39,177 nucleotides of DNA from an uncultured Fluviicola sp. (GTDB taxonomy: Bacteria; Bacteroidota; Bacteroidia; Flavobacteriales_D; Crocinitomicaceae): the NCBI GenBank assembly GCA_913009205.1, contig CAJVYC010000025.1:1-39177 (forward strand). Reading direction: 5' to 3'. The translations under genes were made by a program, and so were the position numbers. Below are positions 8,986 to 17,636 of the stretch, piece after piece (position 1 is the first letter of the stretch; each line of letters begins with the position of its first letter). Under the pieces are notes generated by a model. That model was not told the origin of the DNA and did not search any database. It was given only the letters and a program-made list of their open reading frames with translations.

Positions 8986-9996
8986 CTATGCGAAGAACCA
9001 ATAATCATCTCCTGCGATCAAGTCCCACGATTCTAGCACCATTTCAATTTCTTTTTGCCCGTCTGGGCTCGCAACCGCAATGATGATCTGAGGATCGTTT
9101 AAATCTTTGATCTTTTTGAATCTTTCCATGCGAATGCCGTAAATGTCTTTGCCAACCTTTTTCTCGTTGTCGCAAACCCAAGTCAAATTTGATTCTTGAC
9201 TTAGAATCAGCTTTGCCAAATCTTTCCCGTTTTTTCCAGCGCCCCAAAGTACCAATGGTCGATCTGAATCTCTTTCGATGGAGAGGAAATAATGAATTTT
9301 AAGATCAAAAAAGCGATTGTCCTTGTAGACATCCCAATTTCTAGAAATCCGATCTGGACGGTCTCGCCAGAGGTGTAAAACGGCATCCAATCCAACGATT
9401 TTCAATCCGCCTTGATAAAAACGAAAGCACAAATCGTAGTCTTCCGGAAAGGTGTTGGGTTCAAACCCTCCGATTTTATCGAAGTCATCGCGATGAGCCA
9501 ACCAACAATTGGAAGCGATCACGCTTTCGCGGTAGATGTTTTCCGCATGACTGTTTGTTCTTGAAACTTCGGTTAACCAATTGGCATATCGCTTGAATCC
9601 ATCGCCAACTTCAGCCTTGTCCATGAAGTATTCGGCGCCTCCAGTAACAACAGATCCTTTTCCATGTTTGATCCATTCGTCGTGCATCAGGCTTAACTTG
9701 GAAACAGGCATTTTATCGTCCGAATCCATACGGTGAATAAGAGTGCCCGATGTTTTAGAATAGCCAAAACGAAGCGCTTCAAGCAATCCCGTATTTGGAT
9801 TTGTAAACACTTTAATTCTAGAATCCAAGTTTGCGTATTCTTCTAAAACTTGAAGAGAATTGTCGGTCGAATCATCGTTAATGACAATTAATTCCCAGTT
9901 TTGGAAGGATTGATTTAAAACCGATTCAATCGTTGCACCAAGGTATTTCTCCGTGTCTTTGACAGGCATCACGATAGAGATTTTTGCCTTTATCAA
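8986..9996 (-). CDS. Family 2 glycosyltransferase with C-terminal Rossmann-like domain
   Basis: 336 residues. The N-terminal GT-A domain begins ISIVMPVKDTEKYLGATIES, with NDDSTDNS and the metal/nucleotide-binding RMDSDDK, and later FEPNTFPEDYDLCFRF, typical of GT2. It should transfer a sugar from a nucleotide donor onto a surface glycan. From about residue 245 an extra segment (RPLVLWGAGKNGKDLAKLIL, WVCDNEKKVGKDIYGI, IIIAVASPDGQKEI) resembles the nucleotide-binding half of PglD-like or sugar-processing Rossmann proteins. The start at 9996 is TTG; an in-frame stop lies four codons upstream, and the next ATG would remove the first strand. No other polysaccharide genes are adjacent. Confidence 0.85.
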   Translation of the reverse strand: MIKAKISIVMPVKDTEKYLGATIESVLNQSFQNWELIVINDDSTDNSLQVLEEYANLDSRIKVFTNPNTGLLEALRFGYSKTSGTLIHRMDSDDKMPVSKLSLMHDEWIKHGKGSVVTGGAEYFMDKAEVGDGFKRYANWLTEVSRTNSHAENIYRESVIASNCWLAHRDDFDKIGGFEPNTFPEDYDLCFRFYQGGLKIVGLDAVLHLWRDRPDRISRNWDVYKDNRFFDLKIHYFLSIERDSDRPLVLWGAGKNGKDLAKLILSQESNLTWVCDNEKKVGKDIYGIRMERFKKIKDLNDPQIIIAVASPDGQKEIEMVLESWDLIAGDDYWFFA

Positions 9997-10132
9997 GTGT
10001 TGAGATTAAAAGTGATTTTGAATACTGGGGAATTCTCCACAAGTGATATTTGTAGTTCCCTAGACAATTGCTCTGTTAATGTTTCAATTAATTCCATCCT
10101 GAATACCAATATTTGCTAAGGTTTTAGTACTC

Positions 10133-11815
10133 TTAAGACAACCCTGAAATTTTACCCTCATTGTCAATACTCATACCTTCTGACGCAGGCGTCGCTGGAA
10201 GTCCAGGCATCCGCATCATTTTACCGAGGATAGGAATTATAAATCCAGCTCCAGCTGCAAATTCAAATTCACGAACAGTGATTCTAAAGTTGGTTGGACG
10301 TCCCCGTAAATTATCGTTATCAGAGAAAGATTTCTGTGTTTTCGCCATACAAATTGGCAAGTCATTCAATCCAAGATTGTCAATTTTTGCTAAATCAGTA
10401 AGGGCTTGTTTTGAGTAATCAACACCGTCTGCTCCGTAGATTTCAGTTGCGATCGTTTCGATTTTATCTTTGATTGAAATATTCCAATTGTAAAGAGGAA
10501 CAAAATTGTTTTTTCCAGATTCTACTTCGGCAACAACGGCCTTAGCAAGATCAGTCATTCCACCTCCTCCTTCAGCCCATCCTTTCGCAACAATAGCGTT
10601 AACCCCCATTTCTGTGCACTTGGCTTGAACCAATTGAACCTCTTCGTTTGTGTCTGTTGGGAATGCATTGATCGCCACCACTGGATTCAATCCGAATTTC
10701 TTAATATTTTCGATGTGCTTTTCAAGATTTCCAAACCCTGCAGAAACACGCTCTATTGCCGGTGTATTGTACTCTTCTTTCGGTGCTCCTCCGTGATGTC
10801 TCAGAGCTCTAATTGTAGCTACAAGAACTACGGCTTCTGGTTTTAATCCTCCGGAAACACATTTGATGTCTAAGAATTTTTCAGCACCTAAATCCGCGCC
10901 GAAACCTGCTTCTGTAACAACGTATTCAGAAAGTGAAAGACCTGTCTTTGTTGCAATAATTGTATTTGTTCCTTGCGCAATATTCGCGAATGGCCCACCA
11001 TGAATAATGGCTGGATTCCCTTCCATTGTTTGCACAAGATTAGGCATAATAGCGTCTTTCAAAAGAATTGCCATTGCATTTTCAGCTTTCAAATCACGGG
11101 CATAGATTGGTTTTTTATCGAATGTCAACCCGACATAAATATTACCCAACCGCTCTTTCAAATCTTTGAAATTTTCAGCCATACATAGAATCGCCATTAC
11201 CTCAGAAGCTGGAGTAATGTTGAAACCATCTTGTCTTGGAATTCCATTTGCAGTGCCTCCCAAACCAATCGTGATGTCTCTTAACGATCGATCATTCATA
11301 TCCATTACACGTTTCCATCCAATGGTTCTTGGGTCAATATCAATACTTCTTGTTCGGCTTTGAATGTTATTATCGATTAAAGCAGAAAGTAAATTATTTG
11401 CTTTTTCAATTGCGGAGAAATCACCTGTAAAGTGCAAGTTGATGTCTTCCATAGGAACCACTTGAGAGTAACCGCCACCGGCTGCACCACCTTTAATTCC
11501 AAAAACAGGACCCAAAGAAGGCTCTCTTAGAACGACCGTAGTTTTCTTGCCAATCTTGTTCATTCCTTCCGTTAATCCAATTGAAGTTGTTGTTTTACCT
11601 TCTCCTGCTGGAGTTGGTGTCATGGCAGTAACTAGAACCAAGTGGTTGTTCTTAATTTTACTTTCATCAATAAGTTTTAAAGGCAATTTCGCTTTGTATT
11701 TCCCATACAATTCTAGATCATCTGCGCTGATCTCAATTTTAGCTGCGATCTTTTCAATATGCGTCATTACGCATGCTTGTGCGATTTCAATATCTGATGC
11801 TACCTTTTTACTCAT
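10133..11815 (-). CDS. fhs: Formate--tetrahydrofolate ligase
   Basis: 560 residues, the family's usual length. It catalyses ATP-dependent formation of 10-formyltetrahydrofolate from formate and THF in cytosolic one-carbon metabolism. The P-loop-like TPTPAGEGKTTTSIGLTEG lies at about residues 66-84. Other family blocks are visible: REPSLGPVFGIKGGAAGGGYSQV (quoted only to locate), the NLHFTGDFSAI segment, VTEAGFGADLG, and FRITVREFEFAAGAGF near the C-terminus. It has the start ATGAGTAAAAAG at 11815. It appears to be transcribed alone. Confidence 0.97.
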   Translation of the reverse strand: MSKKVASDIEIAQACVMTHIEKIAAKIEISADDLELYGKYKAKLPLKLIDESKIKNNHLVLVTAMTPTPAGEGKTTTSIGLTEGMNKIGKKTTVVLREPSLGPVFGIKGGAAGGGYSQVVPMEDINLHFTGDFSAIEKANNLLSALIDNNIQSRTRSIDIDPRTIGWKRVMDMNDRSLRDITIGLGGTANGIPRQDGFNITPASEVMAILCMAENFKDLKERLGNIYVGLTFDKKPIYARDLKAENAMAILLKDAIMPNLVQTMEGNPAIIHGGPFANIAQGTNTIIATKTGLSLSEYVVTEAGFGADLGAEKFLDIKCVSGGLKPEAVVLVATIRALRHHGGAPKEEYNTPAIERVSAGFGNLEKHIENIKKFGLNPVVAINAFPTDTNEEVQLVQAKCTEMGVNAIVAKGWAEGGGGMTDLAKAVVAEVESGKNNFVPLYNWNISIKDKIETIATEIYGADGVDYSKQALTDLAKIDNLGLNDLPICMAKTQKSFSDNDNLRGRPTNFRITVREFEFAAGAGFIIPILGKMMRMPGLPATPASEGMSIDNEGKISGLS

Positions 11816-11930
11816 AAGATGTTTTTTTTTAAAGTCGTGGTTCTCGGCTACAATATACGGTCTTATGGGAAAATGGTTCTAAAAGTGTGAAATAATCACA
11901 GGATTGGTCGATTCTGTATTGGTTTTAAAG

Positions 11931-12104
11931 TTAGATGGTAAAAACAATCGGCAATCGATATTTAGAACTGACAGCTTTACTTTGTACCTCTGCAGGTATC
12001 CAATTCGGAAAAGTACGGATAACACGTTTGGCTTCGCGGTCTAACTCTTTTGTTACTTCTCGCTCAACGCTAATGTTTTTTGAATACTGATTCTGTTCAC
12101 TAAA
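11931..12104 (-). pseudogene. C-terminal remnant of an energy-transducer TonB protein
   Basis: 57 codons plus stop, without a start codon. The reading ELDREAKRVIRTFPNWIPA followed by QSKAVSSKYRLPIVFTI and stop has the Bacteroidetes TonB C-terminal domain pattern (ExxRVVKxMPKWxPGxQxGKxVxVxxxLPIxFKx). It begins directly after the TAG stop of the reductase-like gene and in the same frame, with no intergenic base. The rest of TonB (N-terminal TM helix and proline-rich linker) is absent. It is most likely deletion debris; stop-codon readthrough would fuse it to the membrane enzyme but I see no evidence for that. Confidence 0.75.
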
Positions 12105-12860
12105 CTACCAAATCTTAGGCAAAACAGCCTTTCGATCCTTTGGATAATCTTCAAAATTCTCCTGGTACCATTCATGATGGTTCAACGCTCTAGGAACCAG
12201 GTTACAGAGCGTCCACACAGCAAAAGTAACGGCAGGAATACTCCAAGCTACAATGGCAAATCCAGCCCACTCAACGATTTCGCCAAAGTGATTCGGACAA
12301 GAGATGTACTTGAACAACCAACCTTTTGGAATTTGATAGCCTTCTTGTTTTTTACGCAGCGCGATCAATCTTGAATCCGTTCCCTGGTTGATGTACATTC
12401 CCAAGAAGAAAACGGCAAGTCCGACAACAACGTTTACCGTAATTCCAGGGACATCTTCAGGAGCGAGATAACCCAAATAATAGCCGTTTAAGAATCCATT
12501 CATTCCATTGAAAAACAGGGCGCTAAATACGATTGTCAATGGCATTTTCTTGCCTCTAGTTCTCAATCGAAAAGGGAAGATGATTGTTCTGTTGAAATAG
12601 TGCAAAGTCCAAAGTCCAACGACCAACCAAGTCAGCCAATCTTTTTCTCTTGGGCCGATAAATGTTAGAATTGGAAAGAGAAGAAAGGCCGGTAATTCCA
12701 TCCAGAACCACCCCCAATGGTTGGAAATCATCTTGCCCCATTTATCATTTGTATGACGTCCGTAAGGCGCTCTGACTTTTAGAATCACCAAAGTAAGGAA
12801 GATAATTACGGCCAGAGCAATCCAAGCATAATTCAGCAAATAGAAGTTTTCAAGGTTCAT
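12105..12860 (-). CDS. Steroid 5-alpha-reductase (SRD5A)-like membrane enzyme
   Basis: 251 residues, multi-helix membrane protein. The C-terminal half is diagnostic: LFKYISCPNHFGEIVEWAGF, then NLVPRALNHHEWYQENF and DYPKDRKAVLPKIW, as in 3-oxo-5-alpha-steroid 4-dehydrogenases of about 255 residues. These enzymes reduce a conjugated enone C=C using NADPH. The start overlaps the stop of the upstream SDR by 4 bp, so the two are translationally coupled. The natural substrate in a Bacteroidetes is unknown: it could be an imported steroid or another polyprenoid/enone lipid. A TonB remnant follows directly. Confidence 0.88.
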   Translation of the reverse strand: MNLENFYLLNYAWIALAVIIFLTLVILKVRAPYGRHTNDKWGKMISNHWGWFWMELPAFLLFPILTFIGPREKDWLTWLVVGLWTLHYFNRTIIFPFRLRTRGKKMPLTIVFSALFFNGMNGFLNGYYLGYLAPEDVPGITVNVVVGLAVFFLGMYINQGTDSRLIALRKKQEGYQIPKGWLFKYISCPNHFGEIVEWAGFAIVAWSIPAVTFAVWTLCNLVPRALNHHEWYQENFEDYPKDRKAVLPKIW

Positions 12861-13891
12861 GCCTCAATATTACCAAAAAAGAACTTGATTTTCTCCTGAT
12901 CTCTTTTTTTGTAGGCATTTAGCGGAGCAGACAGCGTTTGCAAGTACCATTTTACGATCCTTGCGAAAGGAATGGTGGATACGCGTTGAATCGTTGGAAC
13001 AGAAGCTCGAAAACGTTTGAAATACGTTTCAACGGAATCACTTCGGAAGTGAATTAAATTTTCTAAAATGTCGCTATCTTGATAATAACCGCAATGAAAA
13101 TTCTGCCTGGCAAATGCAAATTCATGGAAATTGGGTTGCCCCATTCCAAAAGAGTCAAAAGCGTTTGTTAGAAATTCTTTATAGGTCAATTGACATTGCT
13201 TTCCACCAGCGAGATTGAAGATTTGATGGTTCAAAACACTTTGCTTGTCAAGTGCGCAAACAAACCCGTTCGCTGTGTCTTTTACCGTTGCAATTTCCAT
13301 TTTCGTTTCAAGAGGAACATCAAACATAATTCCAGAAACTTTATGGTTTCCAATGCCCATTATTGCGCTCAATCTAAAAATGCTCCAGTTCAATTTACTT
13401 GACATGATGATCGCTTCGGCGTCAACTTTGGTTTTGGAATAATTGTCGTGATCAAGTCCTTTTGGCGGGTCGGTCACTTTGATGTCCGGTCCTTTGATTC
13501 GATCTCCATAAATGGCAACTGATGAGCTGAAAAGCAAAAATGCATTCGGAGATTCTGTTTCCATTGCTCGAACGACATTTTCCGTTCCGCCAACGTTAAC
13601 CGCAATCACCAATGCGTCGTTTGAATCTTCAACAGTAGGAATCAAGGCGGCCAAGTGAATGACAACATCTTGACCTTTAACTGCTTTTTTAACGGAGTCA
13701 AGATTGGTGATGTCGCCAAAATGAACCGTCAATTGATCTCCAAATGGCTTGATTTTCTTTCTGTTCGTTTTTGAATCTCGAACCAAAACCGAAAGTTGAT
13801 CCAATCGATTTTCGGCTTGTATTTGTTTGAGAAGTTGTAAGCCTATTGCTCCAGTACCACCAGTAAGAAGTATGTTCTGTTTTTCGACCAA
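12857..13891 (-). CDS. NAD(P)-dependent extended SDR (epimerase / 3-beta-HSD-like)
   Basis: 344 residues. It has a Rossmann fold with TGGTGAIG at residues 10-17, the FGDITNLDSVKKAVKGQDVVIHLAA segment typical of extended SDRs, and the catalytic YSKTK near residue 150. Ser residues precede it (LLFSSSVAIYG). The substrate-binding C-terminus is not diagnostic. The gene starts 3 bp after the S9 peptidase stop and overlaps the reductase-like gene by 4 bp, forming an operon. The pairing with an SRD5A-like enzyme suggests oxidation or reduction at a 3-oxo/3-hydroxyl position, but a nucleotide-sugar epimerase cannot be excluded. Confidence 0.85.
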   Translation of the reverse strand: MVEKQNILLTGGTGAIGLQLLKQIQAENRLDQLSVLVRDSKTNRKKIKPFGDQLTVHFGDITNLDSVKKAVKGQDVVIHLAALIPTVEDSNDALVIAVNVGGTENVVRAMETESPNAFLLFSSSVAIYGDRIKGPDIKVTDPPKGLDHDNYSKTKVDAEAIIMSSKLNWSIFRLSAIMGIGNHKVSGIMFDVPLETKMEIATVKDTANGFVCALDKQSVLNHQIFNLAGGKQCQLTYKEFLTNAFDSFGMGQPNFHEFAFARQNFHCGYYQDSDILENLIHFRSDSVETYFKRFRASVPTIQRVSTIPFARIVKWYLQTLSAPLNAYKKRDQEKIKFFFGNIEA

Positions 13892-13894
13892 AAT

Positions 13895-15802
13895 CTAAAT
13901 CGTTTCTTTAAGCCACTTGTAGAATTCCGTGTGCCAAATTAAACTGTTTTGATAATCTAAAACCCAATGGTTTTCCTCTGGAAAGTACAACAATCGACTT
14001 TTAATTCCTTGCAATTGCGCCGCTTGAAATGCTTCCAATCCTTGTCCGATGGGTACACGAAAATCAATCCCACCTTGAATAATTAAAATTGGAGACCTCC
14101 AGTCTTGAACACGCTCCGATGGATTAAAGATCGTGTGACTTGCATGCGCATCTTTATTTCCTTTGTCCCAATAAGAACCGCCAAGATCCCAATTCAAAAA
14201 GAAAAGTTCCTCCGTTGTTCCGTACATACTTTTCCAGTTGTATATTCCATCGTGAGAAACGAATGTATTAAATCGGTCCTCGTGAATTGCCGAAAGATAG
14301 AAGGCTGAATAACCACCATAACTAGCTCCAATACATCCCAAGTGCTCTGTATCAACGTACGATTCTTTTGAAATATCATCAATTGCTGATAGGTAATCGT
14401 CCATGTTTTGACCGCCGTAATTCTTAGAAATTTGCTCGTTCCATTCAACTCCATAACCGGGCATTCCACGTCTGTTTGGAGCGATGATAATGTATCCGTG
14501 CGCCGCCATTAATTGAAAGTTCCAACGGTACGAATAAAATTGGCTCAATGCACCTTGAGGTCCACCTTGGCAATAAAGAAGCGTCGGGTATTTTTTGGTT
14601 GGATCGAAATCCGGAGGGTAAATTACCCAAGAATGTAAATCTGCTCCGTCCGTTGCTTTTGTAATTCTTCTTTCAACCTTTCCAAGTTTTAATCCTTTGT
14701 AGAGCGCATCATTTTCATGCGATAATTGAGTCATTTCACCAGAAGTCAAATCTACTGAATACAATTCCGTTGCGTGATTCATGTCACCGCGTCCAACAAC
14801 CATCGTGTTTTTTACGTGACCAACAATTCCTCTAATATCAAACTGACCGCTTGTAATTTGTTTTGGCTCTGTCTTTTTTGCTTCGAATTTTACTTTGTTT
14901 TTCGGTACTTCAATTTCAAAAATATGAACTGTTCCTTTAACAGCGGCAGTAAAGAAGATTTTCTTCCCGTCGTTGCTCCACGTAAAACTATTTACTGTTC
15001 CGTCCCAATGTGCCGTTAAGTTGATTTTCTCGCCATCCAAAATGATAATAATGTCTTTTTTGTCTGACTCATAACCATCGCGCACCATTTGACAATATCC
15101 CAAAATCCCAATAGATGAATAAGCGGGATCTGTATCGTATCCTTTGTTGTCTTCCGTTAAATTCGTCGTTTGACTTGTCGCCAAATCGTATTTGTAGATA
15201 TCCGTGTTGGTACTCACCGCGTATCCCGTCCCGTGCAATTTCTTCGTCACGTAAAGCAAACTTTTTCCATCGGGTGACCAAATGTAATCCTCGCCACCAC
15301 CGAATGGCTTTTGCGGGCAATCAAACGGTTCGTTTGCCATGATGTCCATTTTGTTTGAACCGTCAACGTTTGAAATCATAATGTGGCTGTATTTTCCATC
15401 TTCCCATGTGTCCCAGTGTCTGTAATTCAGCTCATTGTAGATCATCATGTTCGATTGTTTTAACTCCGGATAGAAGTCTGTCCCATTAACATCTCTGATT
15501 TTAATGTCTTCAATCGAAATTTTAAGCTTTCCATCGGGCGATATATTGTCATCGATAATAAGTCCATCACTCGTTGAAACTTCTTTCTTCCCAGATCCGT
15601 CCAAAGCCATTGCAAAGTATTTTGTACTTCTTTTGTCGGAGGCGATATCTACTTTGGAAACAGAATAAACGATATTTTCGGCACTCACGCTCACTCCAGA
15701 AACGCGGTTCAATTCAATCAATTTTTCTGGGGTCATGTAATTCTGACTGAATGAAGTCAAACTTAAGAATAGCAATGAAGCTAAAGTCAAATATTTTCTC
15801 AT
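13895..15802 (-). CDS. S9 family peptidase (prolyl oligopeptidase / acylaminoacyl-peptidase type)
   Basis: 635 residues from the ATG at 15802, which begins a signal peptide (MRKYLTLASLLFLSLTSFSQ); an ATG 11 codons upstream is less likely. The N-terminal ~380 residues are a beta-propeller with WD40-like beta repeats (IWSPDGKSLLYV, TWSNDGKKIFF). The C-terminal alpha/beta hydrolase carries GASYGGY (Ser about 494), QGGIDFRVP (Asp about 580) and PEENHW (His about 612), the complete triad, plus GGPQG before the oxyanion region. It should cleave small peptides in the periplasm. It is first in an operon with the SDR and SRD5A-like genes; the reason is unclear. Confidence 0.93.
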   Translation of the reverse strand: MRKYLTLASLLFLSLTSFSQNYMTPEKLIELNRVSGVSVSAENIVYSVSKVDIASDKRSTKYFAMALDGSGKKEVSTSDGLIIDDNISPDGKLKISIEDIKIRDVNGTDFYPELKQSNMMIYNELNYRHWDTWEDGKYSHIMISNVDGSNKMDIMANEPFDCPQKPFGGGEDYIWSPDGKSLLYVTKKLHGTGYAVSTNTDIYKYDLATSQTTNLTEDNKGYDTDPAYSSIGILGYCQMVRDGYESDKKDIIIILDGEKINLTAHWDGTVNSFTWSNDGKKIFFTAAVKGTVHIFEIEVPKNKVKFEAKKTEPKQITSGQFDIRGIVGHVKNTMVVGRGDMNHATELYSVDLTSGEMTQLSHENDALYKGLKLGKVERRITKATDGADLHSWVIYPPDFDPTKKYPTLLYCQGGPQGALSQFYSYRWNFQLMAAHGYIIIAPNRRGMPGYGVEWNEQISKNYGGQNMDDYLSAIDDISKESYVDTEHLGCIGASYGGYSAFYLSAIHEDRFNTFVSHDGIYNWKSMYGTTEELFFLNWDLGGSYWDKGNKDAHASHTIFNPSERVQDWRSPILIIQGGIDFRVPIGQGLEAFQAAQLQGIKSRLLYFPEENHWVLDYQNSLIWHTEFYKWLKETI

Positions 15803-15871
15803 AATAAAATTATATAGGCGCTTAAAGGTAATCAAGAAATGACAAATAGGGTTACCGTTTGTAATTGAGTT

Positions 15872-16118
15872 TTAATTAATGATAACCTTTTTTGTTACTG
15901 ATTTGGTGTCTGTTGTGATTTGCAAAAAATATATATACCAATTGGTAGGTGGCCAATTTTCAATTCAGTATCTCGATTCATTTTCCTAGTTAGAAAACTA
16001 TATCCGACGAAGAATTTATAATAAGTGTCTCAATCGATGTGTGCATCCTCAAAAGTTATTATAGGATTCAATAATTGAATCGTATTTGATCCAAGAATTC
16101 GAATGTCTGTTCTTTCAA
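15872..16118 (-). pseudogene. Decayed T9SS-sorted protein, C-terminal tail
   Basis: Two minus-strand frames make one T9SS type A tail. One reads TELKIGHLPIGIYIF, then after a one-base shift the other reads QITTDTKSVTKKVIIN and stops at 15872-15874. This is the canonical LPxGxYxxxI...(K)KVIxx ending. Upstream, NTIQLLNPIITFEDAHI may be the degraded YPNP block, with further frame changes and stops. No complete frame exists, so this is debris of a secreted-protein gene. It follows the leader of the S9 peptidase gene. Confidence 0.7.
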
Positions 16119-16295
16119 CTAAATAGGGTTCAAAAAGAGACCAACTTGCATTTGAAAATTCACAGTTACTTCTGCTAAATCCGTTAATGGTTTATCTTCT
16201 CCATACGTTTCGGATCTATACTCAAAATTAAATGAGCTTTTAGAAGTGGCGAATATTGCTCCAAGACGCCAAGAGTAATTTAGAACGTTTAGTAA
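16119..16295 (-). pseudogene. Outer-membrane beta-barrel C-terminal fragment
   Basis: 58 codons open on the minus strand between stops, with no usable start at the 5' edge. The text NYSWRLGAIFATSKSSFNF then EYRSETYGEDKPLTDLAEVTVNFQ and MQVGLFLNPI alternates polar and hydrophobic residues, as amphipathic barrel strands do, with a turn between. I infer the end of a Bacteroidetes outer-membrane beta-barrel protein, but no family signature is certain. It sits between the T9SS tail remnant and another barrel-like remnant on the other strand. Confidence 0.45.
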
Positions 16296-16425
16296 TTACG
16301 AATCCTACGGATCGAACCAAAATCAATTTACAACGTTTAAACTAGGCTTCTCGCACAAGTTCGGTCGTTTGAAAGCACCTGCAAACATTAAGGAATCATC
16401 TTCGGGGCAATCCGGAAGAATTTAA
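16279..16425 (+). pseudogene. C-terminus of an outer-membrane receptor/barrel, remnant
   Basis: 49 codons ending at TAA (16423-16425), with a stop just upstream. The segment FTTFKLGFSHKFGRLKAP followed by a charged Ser-rich tail ending SGQSGRI resembles the last barrel strand and tail of outer-membrane beta-barrel/TonB-receptor-like proteins of Bacteroidetes (typically LSFSYxFGKxK plus basic tail). No upstream part is visible in frame. It abuts the stop codon of the MOSC gene on the opposite strand. Confidence 0.5.
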
Positions 16426-17055
16426 TTATGATTCTCTAAATTTTTCTTTCGTTGATTCCGCAAGAAAAGGATCTGCTAGGGCGCGATTCACCAATTCTTG
16501 AGATTTGTTTTTGCTGAATATTAACTTGAATGTTTCGAAAACAGTTAAGCTCTCTGGATTGGATTCAATCAAGGTCATTTTATCGCCGTTTTCAACCATT
16601 CCAGGTTTTATAACACGGAGATAGCATCCACTTCGTTGGTAAGCCACAAATTGCTTAATCGTTTCTTTTGAGTTGAACCGAATATTGAGCTTGAAACACG
16701 GTTGGCGTGGCTCTGAAACCTGCACTTTGGCTTCACCAAGGTCAAAAATATCACCAATCCTGATTTTTTGCTCATCCAAGCCTTTAATGGTAAGGTTTTC
16801 ACCAAACATTCCGTAGCTCCATTCCAAGTAGGGGTACCTTGCTTGCCAGTCTGGATAGTGATCCGTGGAGAATATGTAACACGCCTTGTCCACTCCACCA
16901 TGGTACTTCCTGTCAATTACGGAGTCGTCCACAACATCTTCAGTTCCAAGATAGATAGGTTCATCAACGGGATTTTTGAAAATTCCAGTAGTCACCTCTT
17001 CCTTGTTCCAGACGACAGTTCGAGAGTTACCGATATTTGTAGAGACTACTTTCAT
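16426..17055 (-). CDS. MOSC domain protein (YiiM-like)
   Basis: 209 residues. MOSC domains are found in molybdenum-cofactor sulfurases and in YiiM-type proteins that act on N-hydroxylated compounds. Visible blocks are DRKYHGGVDKACYIFS, YGMFGENLTIKGL, IRIGDIFDLGEAKVQVSEPR and QPCFKLNIRF, with the conserved Cys in the PRQPC motif. After about residue 150 a short helical tail follows, as in YiiM. The start ATG at 17055 gives MKVVSTNIG, the usual beginning. It is flanked on both sides by gene remnants but is itself intact. Confidence 0.88.
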   Translation of the reverse strand: MKVVSTNIGNSRTVVWNKEEVTTGIFKNPVDEPIYLGTEDVVDDSVIDRKYHGGVDKACYIFSTDHYPDWQARYPYLEWSYGMFGENLTIKGLDEQKIRIGDIFDLGEAKVQVSEPRQPCFKLNIRFNSKETIKQFVAYQRSGCYLRVIKPGMVENGDKMTLIESNPESLTVFETFKLIFSKNKSQELVNRALADPFLAESTKEKFRES

Positions 17056-17195
17056 CGTGTATAGTTGTGAATTACAAATTCAATTTTACCACGGAACTTT
17101 TCCAGCAGCATTCGTTGGTTGTTGCCACAATATAGTGATTAGTTCAATATTTTTTAAAATCCATATAGGAAGGAGACGAATACGACCATTTTAGA

Positions 17196-17226
17196 AAAGA
17201 GAAGCGTTTCTGAAACGCCTCTCTTT
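17196..17226. terminator. Hairpin, possible bidirectional terminator
   Basis: Arms AAAGAGA-A-GCGTTT (17196-17209) and AAACGC-C-TCTCTTT (17213-17226): 13 pairs with one mismatch and loop CTG. It lies between the MOSC gene start and the DUF983 pseudogene, two bases after the stop of an unassigned plus-strand frame. The direction is unclear. Confidence 0.5.
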
Positions 17227-17255
17227 AAGCATTAAGTAACCGCCTTGTTTTTATC

Positions 17256-17636
17256 ATGGCTGTTAAGCAATCTATTTCATCTCTTCGCTCTATGTTTGGA
17301 TTAAAATGTCCAAGATGGCGCAAGGTAAAATTGTTCACGCGTAAAGGTTTATTCATCTATCGAGAGATTCTTAAAATGCCTGAAAACTGCGAGGTATGCG
17401 ACCAGAAATTTGAAATAGAACCCGGTTTCTGAATCGGGGCCATGCGGATCAGTTATTCATTTGCTGTTGCCATTGAAATGCCTTTTCTCATCCTCGCCTT
17501 ATTTGCACACGCAAATTATGTTTGGATTTACTTCGCTTTAATGATCTTCGCCTTTTTAATTACGTGGCCATTTCTAGTTCGCATCGGAAAATCAGCATGG
17601 ATTCACGTTTCTATTCGCTACGATAAAATTCTCTAA
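17256..17636 (+). pseudogene. DUF983 family gene with internal TGA stop
   Basis: 127 codons from ATG 17256 to TAA 17636, the usual DUF983 length (about 120-130 residues). Codon 59 (17430-17432) is TGA. Around it the text is MPENCEVCDQKFEIEPGF-stop-IGAMRISYSFAVAIEMPF, where the family has an aromatic (often Trp or Tyr), so a TGG to TGA change is likely. The N-terminal zinc-finger-like pair is also damaged: CPRW replaces the CPxC. The C-terminal half still encodes the two expected membrane helices. TGA ends other genes here, so recoding is unlikely. DUF983 function is unknown. Confidence 0.85.

Noticed and set aside
17430-17432. Possible TGA recoding (Trp or Sec) in the DUF983 gene
   Set aside because: TGA serves as a normal stop elsewhere in the window (for example 26218-26220), no SECIS-like element was seen, and a conserved Cys codon is also damaged, so a nonsense mutation is simpler.
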